From the NCBI RefSeq assembly GCF_040712075.1, contig NZ_JBFCVL010000002.1, forward strand, positions 186,001 through 250,000: a stretch of 64,000 bases of DNA, in the 5' to 3' direction. Below the pieces are notes generated by a model, which had not been told where the DNA came from, searched no databases, and was given only the letters and a program-made list of their open reading frames with translations. This stretch comes from Fodinicurvata sp. EGI_FJ10296. GTDB lineage: Bacteria; Pseudomonadota; Alphaproteobacteria; DSM-16000; Inquilinaceae. How positions within the stretch are numbered: the stretch's first letter is position 1; the number at the start of each line of letters is the position of its first letter. Position numbers and translations under genes: made by a program. Shown here in pieces: positions 17,255 to 27,211 of this stretch.

Positions 17255-18802
17255 ATGCCAAACGACCCCATATCGATGCACTCATCCAGCGTTTCCTTTC
17301 CCGCCGACCCGTCGGCCGTGAATCGGCCGCCAGGGCCGGACGCGGGTCGTGCTGCCGGAAATGGGCAGGAAGCCTCCGTCAGCATGCCGTCCAACGAGGC
17401 CGCCGAAAAAGCACTGCTCGGGGCAATTCTGTTCGACAACGAGCTGATCGACCGAGTCGCGGATTTCCTGAAGCCGGACCATTTTTTCTGGCCGATTCAC
17501 GGCCGGATCTACAGCGCCTGCTCGACCTTGCGTCAAAGCCTGCGCGTCGCCGACGAGGTAACGCTGCAGCAGTATTTCGAGGCCGACGGCGAGCTGGAAA
17601 CCATCGGCGGAATCGGCTACATCGCCGAGCTTTCGGCTGCCGTGGTTTCCCCCCGCTCGGCCGAGGACTACGCCAAGACGATCTACGACCTGAATGTCCG
17701 CCGGCAACTGATACGCATCGGCCAGGAGACGACGGACGAGGCGCTGGACTATGATCCCGATCTCGACACCCCCGACCTGATTCGCAGCGCTGAGGAAAAA
17801 CTGTACGTCCTGGCGAACGAAGGGGACTTCCGCAAGGAATTCGAATCGTTCTCGACGATCATCGACCGCACGATCCAGTCGGCCAGCGAAGCCCTCAACC
17901 GTGACACCGCCCTTACGGGTTGCACCACCGGCCTCGTTGACCTGGACCGGATGCTTGGCGGTCTGCAAAGATCCGATCTGCTGATACTCGCCGGCCGCCC
18001 CGGCATGGGCAAGACCGCATTGGCCACCAATATCGCCTTTAACGCTGCCCGCGCCCATGCCCGCAACGAGGGGCGCGAGGGGGCCGTCTGCGCGGTATTC
18101 TCACTTGAGATGTCGTCGGAGCAGTTGGGCACCCGAATTCTCTCCGACGCTGCGGAGATTTCGAGCGAGAAGATCCGCAAAGGCGAAATAGCCCGCAAGG
18201 ACTTCCCGCGGCTGGTCGAGGCGGCGCAGGATATCCGCTCGACGCCGCTTTTCGTCGACGATACCGCCGGACTGACGATTTCCATGCTGCGCACGCGGGC
18301 CATGCGCCTGAAGCGCCAACACGATCTCGGCATGATCGTCGTCGACTATGTACAGTTGATGCGCGGTGCCACCACCAACGGCCGCAACGCCGAGAACCGG
18401 GTTCAGGAGATCTCCGAGATCACACGCGGTCTTAAGATGATCGCCAAGGACCTGGACGTGCCTGTGGTCGCCCTTTCCCAGCTGTCGCGCGCGGTGGAAC
18501 AGCGCGAAGACAAACGTCCGCAACTGGCTGACCTCCGCGAGTCCGGCTCCATCGAGCAGGATGCCGATGTCGTGTTGTTCGTATACCGCCCCGCCTATTA
18601 CGAAGAAAAAAAGGAACCCGAGGCGGGGACGCCCGAACATGCCGATTGGCAATCGCGCATGGAACGCATACACAACATCGCCCAGGTGATCGTCGCCAAA
18701 CAGCGTCACGGACCCACCGGAACGGTGGACCTTCATTTCGAAGGGTCGTACACCCGGTTCTCGAATCTTGAGACCCGTTTCGATGCCGACGGCGATTTGT
18801 GA
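17255..18802 (+). CDS. dnaB: Replicative DNA helicase DnaB
   Basis: This 515-residue hexameric helicase unwinds DNA ahead of the replisome. A 45-residue low-complexity N-terminal extension precedes the DnaB N-terminal domain (from SNEAAEKALLGAILFDN). The RecA-like C-terminal domain has Walker A GRPGMGKTALA (about residue 248), FSLEMSSEQL, Walker B-type MIVVDYVQLM and the arginine-finger region near SRAVEQREDKRP. The extension has no SD-supported alternative start that I can prefer. Confidence 0.95.
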   Translation: MPNDPISMHSSSVSFPADPSAVNRPPGPDAGRAAGNGQEASVSMPSNEAAEKALLGAILFDNELIDRVADFLKPDHFFWPIHGRIYSACSTLRQSLRVADEVTLQQYFEADGELETIGGIGYIAELSAAVVSPRSAEDYAKTIYDLNVRRQLIRIGQETTDEALDYDPDLDTPDLIRSAEEKLYVLANEGDFRKEFESFSTIIDRTIQSASEALNRDTALTGCTTGLVDLDRMLGGLQRSDLLILAGRPGMGKTALATNIAFNAARAHARNEGREGAVCAVFSLEMSSEQLGTRILSDAAEISSEKIRKGEIARKDFPRLVEAAQDIRSTPLFVDDTAGLTISMLRTRAMRLKRQHDLGMIVVDYVQLMRGATTNGRNAENRVQEISEITRGLKMIAKDLDVPVVALSQLSRAVEQREDKRPQLADLRESGSIEQDADVVLFVYRPAYYEEKKEPEAGTPEHADWQSRMERIHNIAQVIVAKQRHGPTGTVDLHFEGSYTRFSNLETRFDADGDL

Positions 18803-18869
18803 ACCACCCCATTTCTGCGACCGGTGAAACGGCCTCGCACGACCAGCAAAAGGCCAGGTACCGAAAAGG

Positions 18870-20009
18870 ATGCTAGAGACCGTGCCGTTGACGGATTTTC
18901 CGACGAGCAGCCGGGCGGCGGCGCGGGCCGGCGCCGTCCTTACCATCGATACCGGCGCGCTCGCCCGAAACTACAGCCAGCTCGTCGCCACCGGTGCGGC
19001 CGATGAGGTTGCCGCCGTCATCAAGGCCGACGGCTACGGCCTGGGTGCCGCCATCGTCGGCCCGGCCCTGTGGGAGGCCGGCGCCCGGCTTTTCTTTGTT
19101 GCGCATCTCGATGAAGGTCTGGACCTGCGTCAGATTCTGCCGCAGGCCCGCATCGGTATTCTCAATGGCCTGATGCCGGGATGCGAGGCCGACTACGACC
19201 AGGCCTCACTGATGCCGGTTCTCAATCACCCCGGAGAGATCCAGCGCTGGAGCCGATGGTGCGAGTCGATCGGCGCACGGCGGCCGGCATTCATCCACCT
19301 GGACACGGCCATGAACCGTCTGGGCCTCACCTGGCAAGAACAGGAAGCCCTTGCGGCCGATCCGGCATCGCTGGGGACGATTTCGGTCGCCGGCTATTTG
19401 TCCCATCCCTCATCGGCCGACGACGCCGCCAGCCCGGTGCTCGATCGTCAGCGCGCGGCATTCGATGCCATCCGCGCCCAATTGCCCTCGGCACCCGGCA
19501 GCATCGCCAATTCGCCGGCCATGTTTCGGCAAGCTGGCCGGGGGCTGGATATCGCCCGGCCCGGATGCGCGCTGTATGGTGTCAATCCGACGCCCGAAGC
19601 CGACAATCCCATGGAGTGCGTCATTTCACTTCATGCCCGCGTGCTTCAGGTGCGTTCCGTTCGACGCGGCGATGCGGTCGGGTATGGTGGAACAGCGACG
19701 GCAGACCGCCCGATGACGGTTGCCACCCTTGCCATCGGCTATGCGGACGGATATCTGCGATCGATCGGCAATCGGGGGAAGATGGTGGTAAATGGCGAGG
19801 AGGTGCCGGTAATGGGCCGTGTTTCGATGGATCTGACGACAGTCGATGTCACGGACCTGCCGCTCTCGGGGCTCGCGGCCGGGGATTGGGTCGAGGCGAT
19901 AGGGCCCGGCATGCCGGTCGACCGGGTCGCCGCTGCAGCCGGCACGATCGGTTATGAGATCCTGACTGATCTTGGCCGTCGCTATCATCGTCGCGTGGTG
20001 TCTTCGTGA
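18870..20009 (+). CDS. alr: Alanine racemase
   Basis: This 379-residue PLP enzyme makes D-alanine for peptidoglycan. The PLP lysine lies in VIKADGYGLGA (about residue 51). The other active-site tyrosine is expected in the C-terminal beta domain around AIGYADGY, which is followed by GRVSMDLTTVDVT. The first 20 residues (TDFPTSSRAAARAG) are poorly conserved and precede the conserved start of the barrel. The stop overlaps the GTG start of mlaE. dnaB-alr order is common in alphaproteobacteria. Confidence 0.93.
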   Translation: MLETVPLTDFPTSSRAAARAGAVLTIDTGALARNYSQLVATGAADEVAAVIKADGYGLGAAIVGPALWEAGARLFFVAHLDEGLDLRQILPQARIGILNGLMPGCEADYDQASLMPVLNHPGEIQRWSRWCESIGARRPAFIHLDTAMNRLGLTWQEQEALAADPASLGTISVAGYLSHPSSADDAASPVLDRQRAAFDAIRAQLPSAPGSIANSPAMFRQAGRGLDIARPGCALYGVNPTPEADNPMECVISLHARVLQVRSVRRGDAVGYGGTATADRPMTVATLAIGYADGYLRSIGNRGKMVVNGEEVPVMGRVSMDLTTVDVTDLPLSGLAAGDWVEAIGPGMPVDRVAAAAGTIGYEILTDLGRRYHRRVVSS

Positions 20010-20785
20010 CGTTCAACCCGATCGCGCCGATCGGGCGCTCGTTTCTCGGCTTCCTGGCCGCCGTCGGCCGGATCGCGATTTTTGCCGCCACCGGCGTCAG
20101 CCATTGCTTCCGCCCGCCAATCCATGTCGGAGCGATCGTCCGCCAGATGGTCGACATCGGCTATTACTCGCTGCCGGTGGTCGGGCTGACCGCGCTCTTT
20201 ACCGGGATGGTGCTGGCGCTGCAAAGCTATACCGGCTTTTCACGGTTCAATGCCGAAGACGCGATTGCCACGATCGTCGTCGTCTCGATCACCCGCGAAC
20301 TCGGGCCCGTGCTTGCAGGGCTGATGGTCGCCGGGCGCATCGGTGCCGCCATGGCTGCGGAAATCGGCACGATGCGCGTGACCGACCAGATCGATGCGCT
20401 GACCACGCTGTCGACCGATCCGATGAAGTACCTGATCGCCCCAAGGCTGATCGCGGGCACCCTGATGCTGCCATGTCTGGTTCTGGTCGCCGATATTATC
20501 GGCGTCTTCGGCGGGTTCCTGATCGCGGTCTACAAGCTGGGCTTCAATCCGGCTGTGCATCTCAGCAATACCTGGGGCTATCTTGAGGCGATCGACGTCA
20601 TCTCGGGGCTGGTCAAGGCAGCGGTGTTCGGCTTCATCATCGCCCTGATGGGCTGCTATCACGGCTATTCTTCGCGCGGCGGCGCCCAGGGCGTCGGCGC
20701 GGCAACGACCAGCGCCGTGGTTTCCGCCTCGATCCTGATCCTGTGCTTCAACTACGGGCTGACAGAGGTCTTCTTCTCGCGATGA
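20006..20785 (+). CDS. mlaE: MlaE family ABC transporter permease
   Basis: This 259-residue permease belongs to the phospholipid-trafficking (Mla/Ttg2B) system that keeps the outer membrane asymmetric. Five to six membrane segments are visible, with the family region ITRELGPVLAGLMVAGRIGAAMAAEIGTMRVTDQIDAL in the middle (about residues 95-130). It begins at a GTG inside the alr stop and ends in an ATGA overlap with mlaF. Genes for MlaD and MlaC are not adjacent and must be elsewhere. Confidence 0.92.
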   Translation: MTFNPIAPIGRSFLGFLAAVGRIAIFAATGVSHCFRPPIHVGAIVRQMVDIGYYSLPVVGLTALFTGMVLALQSYTGFSRFNAEDAIATIVVVSITRELGPVLAGLMVAGRIGAAMAAEIGTMRVTDQIDALTTLSTDPMKYLIAPRLIAGTLMLPCLVLVADIIGVFGGFLIAVYKLGFNPAVHLSNTWGYLEAIDVISGLVKAAVFGFIIALMGCYHGYSSRGGAQGVGAATTSAVVSASILILCFNYGLTEVFFSR

Positions 20786-21567
20786 TGCACGATCACCCCG
20801 TCCCCAAGATCGCTTTGGCCGGTCTTTGCAAATCGTTCGGCGAAAAATCCGTCCTCGACGGACTCGACCTCACCATTGCCAAAGGCGAAAGCGTGGTTGT
20901 CATTGGCGGGTCGGGCACCGGAAAATCGGTGATGCTGAAATGTCTGCTTGGGCTGATGGAGGCTGACGCCGGAAGTATCCGGATCGATGGCGAAGAAACG
21001 CGCGGCCTGGGCCGCCGTGCCCGCCTCGAAAGAATGCAGCAAGTGGGCATGCTGTTTCAGGGCTCGGCTCTTTTCGACAGCCTGCCGGTCTGGCGGAACG
21101 TCAGCTTCGCACTGCTGCAGCGGGGCCACCTGAACAAGGCGCAGGCCCGCGCGCTCGCGGTCGACAAGCTGGCGATGGTGGGTCTGGATGCCGAGGTTGC
21201 GGAATTGCTGCCGTCGGAACTGTCGGGCGGCATGCAGAAAAGGGTGGCGCTGGCGCGCGCCATCGCGGCCGACCCGGAAATTCTGCTGTTCGACGAACCG
21301 ACGACGGGCCTGGACCCGATCATGAGCGACGTGATCAACGACCTGATCGTCCGCTGCGTCCGAAGCCTGGGCGCGACGGCTCTGTCGATAACGCATGATA
21401 TGGCGAGCGCCCGCAAGATCGGAGACCGAATCGCAATGCTGTACGAGGGCAGGATCATCTGGGCCGGCCCGGCCGACACAATCTTCAACTCCGGCAATCC
21501 CTATGTCGACCAGTTCGTGAACGGCCACGGTGAGGGTCCGATCACCATGCCCGTGTTGGCCCGGTAA
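20782..21567 (+). CDS. mlaF: ABC transporter ATP-binding protein MlaF
   Basis: This 261-residue ATPase partners MlaE. Walker A is GGSGTGKS (about residue 42), the Q-loop is VGMLFQGSALFDSLPVW, the signature is ELSGGMQKRVALARA (about 155) and Walker B is LLFDEPTTGLDP, with the switch histidine in SITHD. LSGGMQKR is characteristic of the MlaF/Ttg2A branch. Two ATGs (20782, 20785) are possible; the first overlaps the mlaE stop. Confidence 0.94.
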   Translation: MMHDHPVPKIALAGLCKSFGEKSVLDGLDLTIAKGESVVVIGGSGTGKSVMLKCLLGLMEADAGSIRIDGEETRGLGRRARLERMQQVGMLFQGSALFDSLPVWRNVSFALLQRGHLNKAQARALAVDKLAMVGLDAEVAELLPSELSGGMQKRVALARAIAADPEILLFDEPTTGLDPIMSDVINDLIVRCVRSLGATALSITHDMASARKIGDRIAMLYEGRIIWAGPADTIFNSGNPYVDQFVNGHGEGPITMPVLAR

Positions 21568-21606
21568 GCCCCCTCAATACGCCACGCAGCCGAGAATGAG
21601 ACACGG

Positions 21607-23010
21607 ATGGCCCGCCAATCGACCCGATATACCTGTCAGACCTGTGGCACCGTTCACACCAAATGGGCGGGCCAGTGCGACCAGTGCGGGTCGTGGAACA
21701 GCATCGTCGAAGAAGCGGCTCCGGAAACCCGGCCCAAGGGACTGTCGGCGGGCCGCGGGCGGGCGATCGACTTCGTCGGCCTGGACCAGCACACGGCCGA
21801 TCCGCCGAGGCGCCTTTCCGGCATCGCGGAATTCGACCGCGTTTGCGGCGGCGGCATGGTCCCGGGCTCCGCGATCCTGATCGGCGGCGATCCCGGCATC
21901 GGCAAATCGACATTGCTCCTTCAGGTCGTATGCCGAATGGCGGCCGATCAGAGCTGTGCCTATATCTCCGGCGAGGAGGCCGTAGAGCAGGTCCGCATGC
22001 GCGCAGCCCGCCTGGGATTGGCGGGCGCCGGCGTCCAGCTGGCCTCCGCGACCAGTGTCCGCGATATCGTGGCATCCCTCGACCGCGCCGACGGCCCCAA
22101 GGTGGCGGTGATCGATTCGATCCAGACAATGTATATCGACAGTCTGGACAGCGCGCCGGGGACAGTGGCCCAGGTCCGATCCTCGGCGTCGGAACTGATC
22201 CGCGTTGCAAAGCGGCGTGGCATCTGCCTGTTTCTGGTCGGGCATGTGACCAAGGACGGCGCCATCGCCGGTCCGCGCGTGCTGGAACACATGGTGGACT
22301 GTGTCCTTCATTTCGAAGGTGAGCGCGGCCACCATTTCCGCATCCTGCGCGGGATCAAGAACCGTTTCGGCCCGACCGACGAAATCGGCGTGTTCGAGAT
22401 GGCCGAAGAAGGGCTTCTTGAGGTCGAGAATCCCTCCGAACTGTTCCTTGCCGACCGGCGCGGAGATGTGTCCGGCGCCAGCGTGTTCGCCGGATTGGAG
22501 GGCACGAGGCCGGTCCTCGTGGAAATTCAGGCCCTGGTGGCGCCCTCGCCGCTCGGCACGCCCCGGCGCGCGGTCGTCGGCTGGGACAACGCCCGTCTGG
22601 CCATGGTGCTTGCCGTTCTCGAAGCGCGCTGCGGCGTGCCTATCGGGCCGCGCGACGTCTATCTGAACGTCGCCGGTGGCCTTCGAATCGCGGAACCGGC
22701 GGCCGACCTTGCCGTCGCCGCCGCGCTTCTGTCCTCACTTTCGGGCCAGCCCTTGCCGCGCGAAACCGTTGTCTTCGGTGAAATCGGCCTGTCGGCGGAG
22801 ATCAGGGCTGTCAGTCAGATGGACACACGCCTGAAAGAAGCCGTCAAACTCGGCTTTACCAGCGCCATCGTGCCGGTACGGCGCGGACGCCAAGGCCGCA
22901 AATCCGCCACCGTTTCCGGCCATGACGCCCTTCAGGTATCGGAAATGGCGCATGTGGAAGACCTGTTGCCGATGTTCGGCGACGAACTCTGGTCGGGGCC
23001 GAAACAATAG
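21607..23010 (+). CDS. radA: DNA repair protein RadA
   Basis: This 467-residue RecA-like ATPase (Sms) helps process recombination intermediates and branch migration. An N-terminal zinc finger has CQTC and CDQCGSW. Walker A is GGDPGIGKSTLL (about residue 98). The diagnostic KNRFG motif is present (about 252), and a C-terminal Lon-protease-like domain contains DLAVAAALLSS and GEIGLSAEIRAV. It lies 39 bases downstream of mlaF and upstream of cvpA. Confidence 0.95.
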   Translation: MARQSTRYTCQTCGTVHTKWAGQCDQCGSWNSIVEEAAPETRPKGLSAGRGRAIDFVGLDQHTADPPRRLSGIAEFDRVCGGGMVPGSAILIGGDPGIGKSTLLLQVVCRMAADQSCAYISGEEAVEQVRMRAARLGLAGAGVQLASATSVRDIVASLDRADGPKVAVIDSIQTMYIDSLDSAPGTVAQVRSSASELIRVAKRRGICLFLVGHVTKDGAIAGPRVLEHMVDCVLHFEGERGHHFRILRGIKNRFGPTDEIGVFEMAEEGLLEVENPSELFLADRRGDVSGASVFAGLEGTRPVLVEIQALVAPSPLGTPRRAVVGWDNARLAMVLAVLEARCGVPIGPRDVYLNVAGGLRIAEPAADLAVAAALLSSLSGQPLPRETVVFGEIGLSAEIRAVSQMDTRLKEAVKLGFTSAIVPVRRGRQGRKSATVSGHDALQVSEMAHVEDLLPMFGDELWSGPKQ

Positions 23011-23106
23011 CCCTGCAGGACTGAGCCGGAATGGCTATGCATGACTTTGGTACGTATACCAGGTAACGGATGGACATGTTCGAATGATGCAGCGGGATCG
23101 ATACAA

Positions 23107-23787
23107 ATGACGCCGGGCGATATAGCGGTATTGGGCATTCTGTTCGTCTCGGCGATTCTGGCGTTCTTCCGGGGCTTCACGCGCGAGGTTCTTGCAATCG
23201 CCGGCTGGGTTGGCGCTGCGCTGGTGACCTTGTATACGTTTCCCGTGGCAAGCGATGTCGCCCGCACCTATATCAGTATGGACCTGCTCGCTGATATCGT
23301 CGGCGGAACCGTCGTGTTCATCGTGACCCTGATCGTGCTGTCGATCATCTGCCACTATATCGCCCGTCTGGTCACCGGATCGGCCATCAATGCCATCGAC
23401 AGATCGCTTGGCTTCCTGTTCGGTCTTTTGCGGGGTGCGGCACTGGTATCGCTCGGCTATCTGGTGATCGTATGGTTTTTCCCGGATCCGGCGTCCCGCC
23501 CCGACTGGGTCGCAGATGCCCGCTCCGAGGCAATGGTTGCCCGGGGCGCCGCAATACTGGTTTCGGTGGTACCCGACGAAACCATGGCCGACGGACTGGG
23601 ACGAGCCGACGGGATGCGGGGGCGCATCGATGAAACGCTCGATTCTTACGAAAGACTGAGGCGACTTGACCCTTCTCGCTTCCGTGATGGCGACCCGTCG
23701 GCTACAACGCCGCCTGAGAATCCTGACACCGGCTACAGCGATTCCGCGCGCGGTCGACTGGAAAGCCTGATCGAGCACGGAAACTAG
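23107..23787 (+). CDS. cvpA: CvpA family membrane protein
   Basis: This 226-residue protein has four membrane segments in the first about 150 residues and a soluble, Asp/Arg-rich C-terminal tail. The N terminus MTPGDIAVLGI and the FRGFTREVLAIAGWVGA segment match CvpA. In E. coli cvpA precedes purF and is linked to colicin V production and to envelope stress. The frame is open 22 codons upstream, but the ATG at 23107 places the first membrane segment directly after the start. Confidence 0.88.
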   Translation: MTPGDIAVLGILFVSAILAFFRGFTREVLAIAGWVGAALVTLYTFPVASDVARTYISMDLLADIVGGTVVFIVTLIVLSIICHYIARLVTGSAINAIDRSLGFLFGLLRGAALVSLGYLVIVWFFPDPASRPDWVADARSEAMVARGAAILVSVVPDETMADGLGRADGMRGRIDETLDSYERLRRLDPSRFRDGDPSATTPPENPDTGYSDSARGRLESLIEHGN

Positions 23788-23835
23788 CCCTGCGGCGGCT
23801 CTGGGCGCCGCATCCATCGGGAGAGCCGATTGACT

Positions 23836-25362
23836 ATGCTGACAACTGATCCGTTCCAGCCTATCGCCGACATCACGGATGAAAGCGGGCACGACGACGA
23901 CAAGCTGCACGAGGAATGCGGCGTCTTCGGCGTGCATGGCCATCCGGAAGCCGCGGCCATGGCCGCGCTCGGCCTCCATGCGCTGCAGCACCGGGGCCAG
24001 GAAGCCTGCGGGATAGTTTCCATGGAAGACGCCGCCGGCGACTCGTTCCACTTTCACGCCCACCGCGCTCTCGGCCATGTCGGCGATACGTTCGACGCGC
24101 CGGGCGTGGTGAACGCGCTGCTCGGCCATGCGGCGATCGGTCACAACCGATATGCGACGACCGGGGCCACGCGCCTGCGCAATGTCCAGCCGCTGTTCGC
24201 CGATTTCGAGTTCGGCGGCTTTGCCATCGGCCATAACGGCAATCTGACAAATGCCTATCAACTGCGTCGGCAGCTGGTCAGGCGCGGCTCGCTGTTCCAG
24301 TCGACGACCGATACCGAGGTGCTCATCCATCTGATGGCCACCAGCCTCGGTGGATCGGTTATCGACAAGATGGTCGAGGCGGTCCGTCAGATCGAAGGGG
24401 CATATTCGCTGGTCGCCATGGCCAAGGACATGGTTATCGCCATTCGCGACCCCCTGGGCGTGCGGCCGTTGGTGCTGGGTGTCCTTGAAACGCCGTCGGG
24501 ATCGACGGCCAACATCGTCGCCTCGGAAACCTGCGCGCTCGACATCATCGGCGCCACCTATATCCGGGACATCGAACCGGGCGAAATGGTCGTTCTGACC
24601 GCCGACGGCGTCAAGAGCCTGCACCCGATGGCGCCCAAAAAGTCGCGGTTCTGCGTCTTCGAGTACATCTATTTCGCCCGTCCCGACAGCGCGCTGGAAG
24701 GCCGATCGGTCTACGCCGCGCGGCGGGAAATCGGTCGGGAACTGGCGCGAGAGTCACCGGCACCGTCCGATGCGGTGATCCCGGTTCCGGACAGCGGTGT
24801 ACCGGCGGCCATCGGCTATGCCGCCGAAAGCGGCGTACCCTTCGAACTCGGCATTATCCGCAATCACTATGTCGGCCGCACATTCATCGAGCCGACGGAC
24901 CAGATCCGGAATCTGGGCGTGCGGCTCAAGCATAACGCCAACCGCTCGATGATCGAAGGCAAGCGCGTGGTCCTCGTCGATGACAGCATCGTGCGCGGCA
25001 CGACCAGCCGCAAGATCGTGCAGATGGTCCGCCAGGCCGGAGCGCGCGAAGTGCATATGCGGATATCCAGCCCGCCGACCGCTCATCCCTGCTTCTACGG
25101 CATCGATACCCCGGCCAAGGAGGAACTGCTGGCCGATAGAATGTCAGTCGAAGAGATGGCCGAAGCCATCGGCGTCGACAGCCTCGCCTTTATCAGCATC
25201 GACGGCTTGTACCGCGCCATGGGCGAAGCCAGGCGCGATCCGGCCAACCCGACATTCTGCGATGCCTGTTTCACGGGCGATTATCCGATTGGCCTGACCG
25301 ACCGCGACGATGCCGAGCGCCAGCCCGAACTGTCCGGATTGACCGAAGTGCGGCGTCCGTGA
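23836..25362 (+). CDS. purF: Amidophosphoribosyltransferase PurF
   Basis: This 508-residue enzyme makes 5-phosphoribosylamine from PRPP and glutamine, the first committed step of purine synthesis. The class II glutaminase cysteine is in HEECGVFGV (about residue 29), so a propeptide of similar length must be removed. The PRPP loop is [14 protein letters not shown] (about 385). A TTG two codons upstream (23830) has a closer SD sequence and may be used instead. The cvpA-purF-SDR order is conserved in alphaproteobacteria. Confidence 0.95.
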   Translation: MLTTDPFQPIADITDESGHDDDKLHEECGVFGVHGHPEAAAMAALGLHALQHRGQEACGIVSMEDAAGDSFHFHAHRALGHVGDTFDAPGVVNALLGHAAIGHNRYATTGATRLRNVQPLFADFEFGGFAIGHNGNLTNAYQLRRQLVRRGSLFQSTTDTEVLIHLMATSLGGSVIDKMVEAVRQIEGAYSLVAMAKDMVIAIRDPLGVRPLVLGVLETPSGSTANIVASETCALDIIGATYIRDIEPGEMVVLTADGVKSLHPMAPKKSRFCVFEYIYFARPDSALEGRSVYAARREIGRELARESPAPSDAVIPVPDSGVPAAIGYAAESGVPFELGIIRNHYVGRTFIEPTDQIRNLGVRLKHNANRSMIEGKRVVLVDDSIVRGTTSRKIVQMVRQAGAREVHMRISSPPTAHPCFYGIDTPAKEELLADRMSVEEMAEAIGVDSLAFISIDGLYRAMGEARRDPANPTFCDACFTGDYPIGLTDRDDAERQPELSGLTEVRRP

Positions 25363-25421
25363 TGTCCCATCGCATCTGACGCCTATCGCCGCTGAACAAC
25401 GACAACGGAATTCTTTATCCC

Positions 25422-26180
25422 ATGACCGACGCCAGCCCCGATTCCGGGTTCTCCTCCTCACGGCGGCTGGAAGGCCGTATCGCACTCGTTACCGGGGCGT
25501 CACGCGGCATTGGCGCGGCGGTAGCGCGGCGATACGCTGCCGAAGGGGCCACCGTTCTGCTATGTGCCCGGACCGTCGGCGCCCTGGAAGAAGTGTACGA
25601 TTCAATCGCCGAGGCTGGCGGCAAGGCCGTCGGCATTCCGATCGATCTGACGGAAAGCGAACGGGTGTACGCCCTGGCATCGTCGCTGGCGGAGCGGTTC
25701 GGCCGGCTGGACGTACTGGTCGGCAACGCGGCACGGCTCGGCACACTGACCCCGCTCGCCCATGCCAAGCCGGATGATTTCGACAATTCGATTGCCGTCA
25801 ATCTGACGGCCAATCACCGCCTGATCCGCGCGATGGACCCGCTGCTGAGACAGTCCGACGCCGGGCGCGCACTATTCGTAACCTGCAGCGCCGGCCATAC
25901 ACCGACGGCCTATTTCAGCGGCTATGGCGTTTCCAAAGCCGGCCTTGAAATGCTTGTGCGCACCTATGCCGCCGAGATGGCGCGAAGCCTGATGCGCGTC
26001 AATCTCATCGATCCCGGCCCGGTCGAGACCGGTCTGCGGCGTGAAGGTTTTCCGGGCGAGCCGGAGGACAAGAATCCAATGCCCGATGCGGTGACGGAGG
26101 CCTTTGTCCAACTGGCCGAGACGGCCTGTACGCTCAATGGTGCCCGCCTCGACCGGAACGGCGTCGATACGATCGCCTGA
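25422..26180 (+). CDS. SDR family NAD(P)-dependent oxidoreductase
   Basis: This 252-residue short-chain dehydrogenase has the cofactor loop TGASRGIG (about residue 25), the NAA motif (about 102) and the active-site serine (TCSAGH) with YGVSK about 15 residues later. It is the gene that usually follows purF in alphaproteobacteria, 60 bases downstream, and is probably in the same operon. Its substrate is unknown. Confidence 0.87.
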   Translation: MTDASPDSGFSSSRRLEGRIALVTGASRGIGAAVARRYAAEGATVLLCARTVGALEEVYDSIAEAGGKAVGIPIDLTESERVYALASSLAERFGRLDVLVGNAARLGTLTPLAHAKPDDFDNSIAVNLTANHRLIRAMDPLLRQSDAGRALFVTCSAGHTPTAYFSGYGVSKAGLEMLVRTYAAEMARSLMRVNLIDPGPVETGLRREGFPGEPEDKNPMPDAVTEAFVQLAETACTLNGARLDRNGVDTIA

Positions 26181-26231
26181 TTGCTCCCCGCCGTGCTTCA
26201 TCCCACCTGGCAATGATGGGAACGTATCGGC

Positions 26232-27191
26232 ATGGCCGGCGTTCCTGGTGCGGGCAATGAAGCCGGAGGATGGACGACGTTGGCGTTACCGTTCACAGGC
26301 TGGATCGACAGGACAGCAAGCCGGCTGCTTCAGCCAGACGATGCACCATCCGCGTTAACGTTCGACTTTTCCCGACCGGTGGGCGAGCCCGCTCTGGTGG
26401 CCCCCGATTCCGTGTCGTGGCGAGTGTTCAAGAACCCGCTTACCCTGTTCGTCGGCGGCGTCGGGGCCGTGCTGCTGGAGTTCGCCGAACCGCGCATCCG
26501 CGATGGGGTATGGCAGCACAGCAGCTTTCGTACAGCGCCGCTGACCCGACTTCAGCGTACCGGGCTCGCTGCGATGGTCACCGTCTACGGCCCGCGCAGC
26601 AAGGCGGAAGCCATGATTGCCGGCGTCGTCGCCCGGCACGGCCGCGTAACCGGAACGACCCTGGAGGGCATGGCCTATCGTGCCAATGACCCGGAATTGC
26701 TGAATTGGGTTCAGGCGACCGCGAGCTTCGGCTTCATGGAAGCCTATCACAGACTGGCGCGGCCGCTGTCGGCTGCAGAGCGGGATTGCCTGCTGAGCGA
26801 AGGCAAAGCCGCCGCCGATCTTTACGGCGCCACCGGCGCTCCGTCGACGCAAGCCGATCTCGACACCCTGTTCGAAGCCATGGCACCACGTCTGGTCCCC
26901 TCGCCGATCGTGTTCGAATTTCTGGAGATCATGTGGACCGTTCCGGCACTTCCCGGCCCGTTCCGGCGTCTACAGCAATCGCTGATAAAGGCTGCGGTCG
27001 CCATTTTGCCGGACTGGATCCGCGAGCGCCTCGAACTGGGACGGGAGTGGATGCCGAAGCCCTGGGAACTGCGGGCCCTGCGGTGGGCCGGCCGGATGGC
27101 CGACAGGACGGTACTGCCGTCCTCGCCGGCGGTCCAGTCCTGCCGCCGCCTCGGCCTCCCGGACGACTTTCTCTATCGACCCGCCAAATGA
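26232..27191 (+). CDS. MpaB family (DUF2236) oxygenase-like protein
   Basis: This 319-residue protein fits the DUF2236/MpaB family, whose members include haem-containing oxygenases such as latex-clearing and mycophenolate-pathway enzymes. Supporting segments are PLTLFVGGVGAVLLEFAEPRI near residue 75, RLQRTGLAAMVTVYG (about 110), and WVQATASFGFMEAYHRL (about 160). No signal peptide is evident. A GGGAA sequence lies upstream of the ATG. It is convergent with der (20-base gap). The substrate is not predictable. Confidence 0.75.
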   Translation: MAGVPGAGNEAGGWTTLALPFTGWIDRTASRLLQPDDAPSALTFDFSRPVGEPALVAPDSVSWRVFKNPLTLFVGGVGAVLLEFAEPRIRDGVWQHSSFRTAPLTRLQRTGLAAMVTVYGPRSKAEAMIAGVVARHGRVTGTTLEGMAYRANDPELLNWVQATASFGFMEAYHRLARPLSAAERDCLLSEGKAAADLYGATGAPSTQADLDTLFEAMAPRLVPSPIVFEFLEIMWTVPALPGPFRRLQQSLIKAAVAILPDWIRERLELGREWMPKPWELRALRWAGRMADRTVLPSSPAVQSCRRLGLPDDFLYRPAK

Positions 27192-27211
27192 TGAAGACGG
27201 CTGCGGTTCGA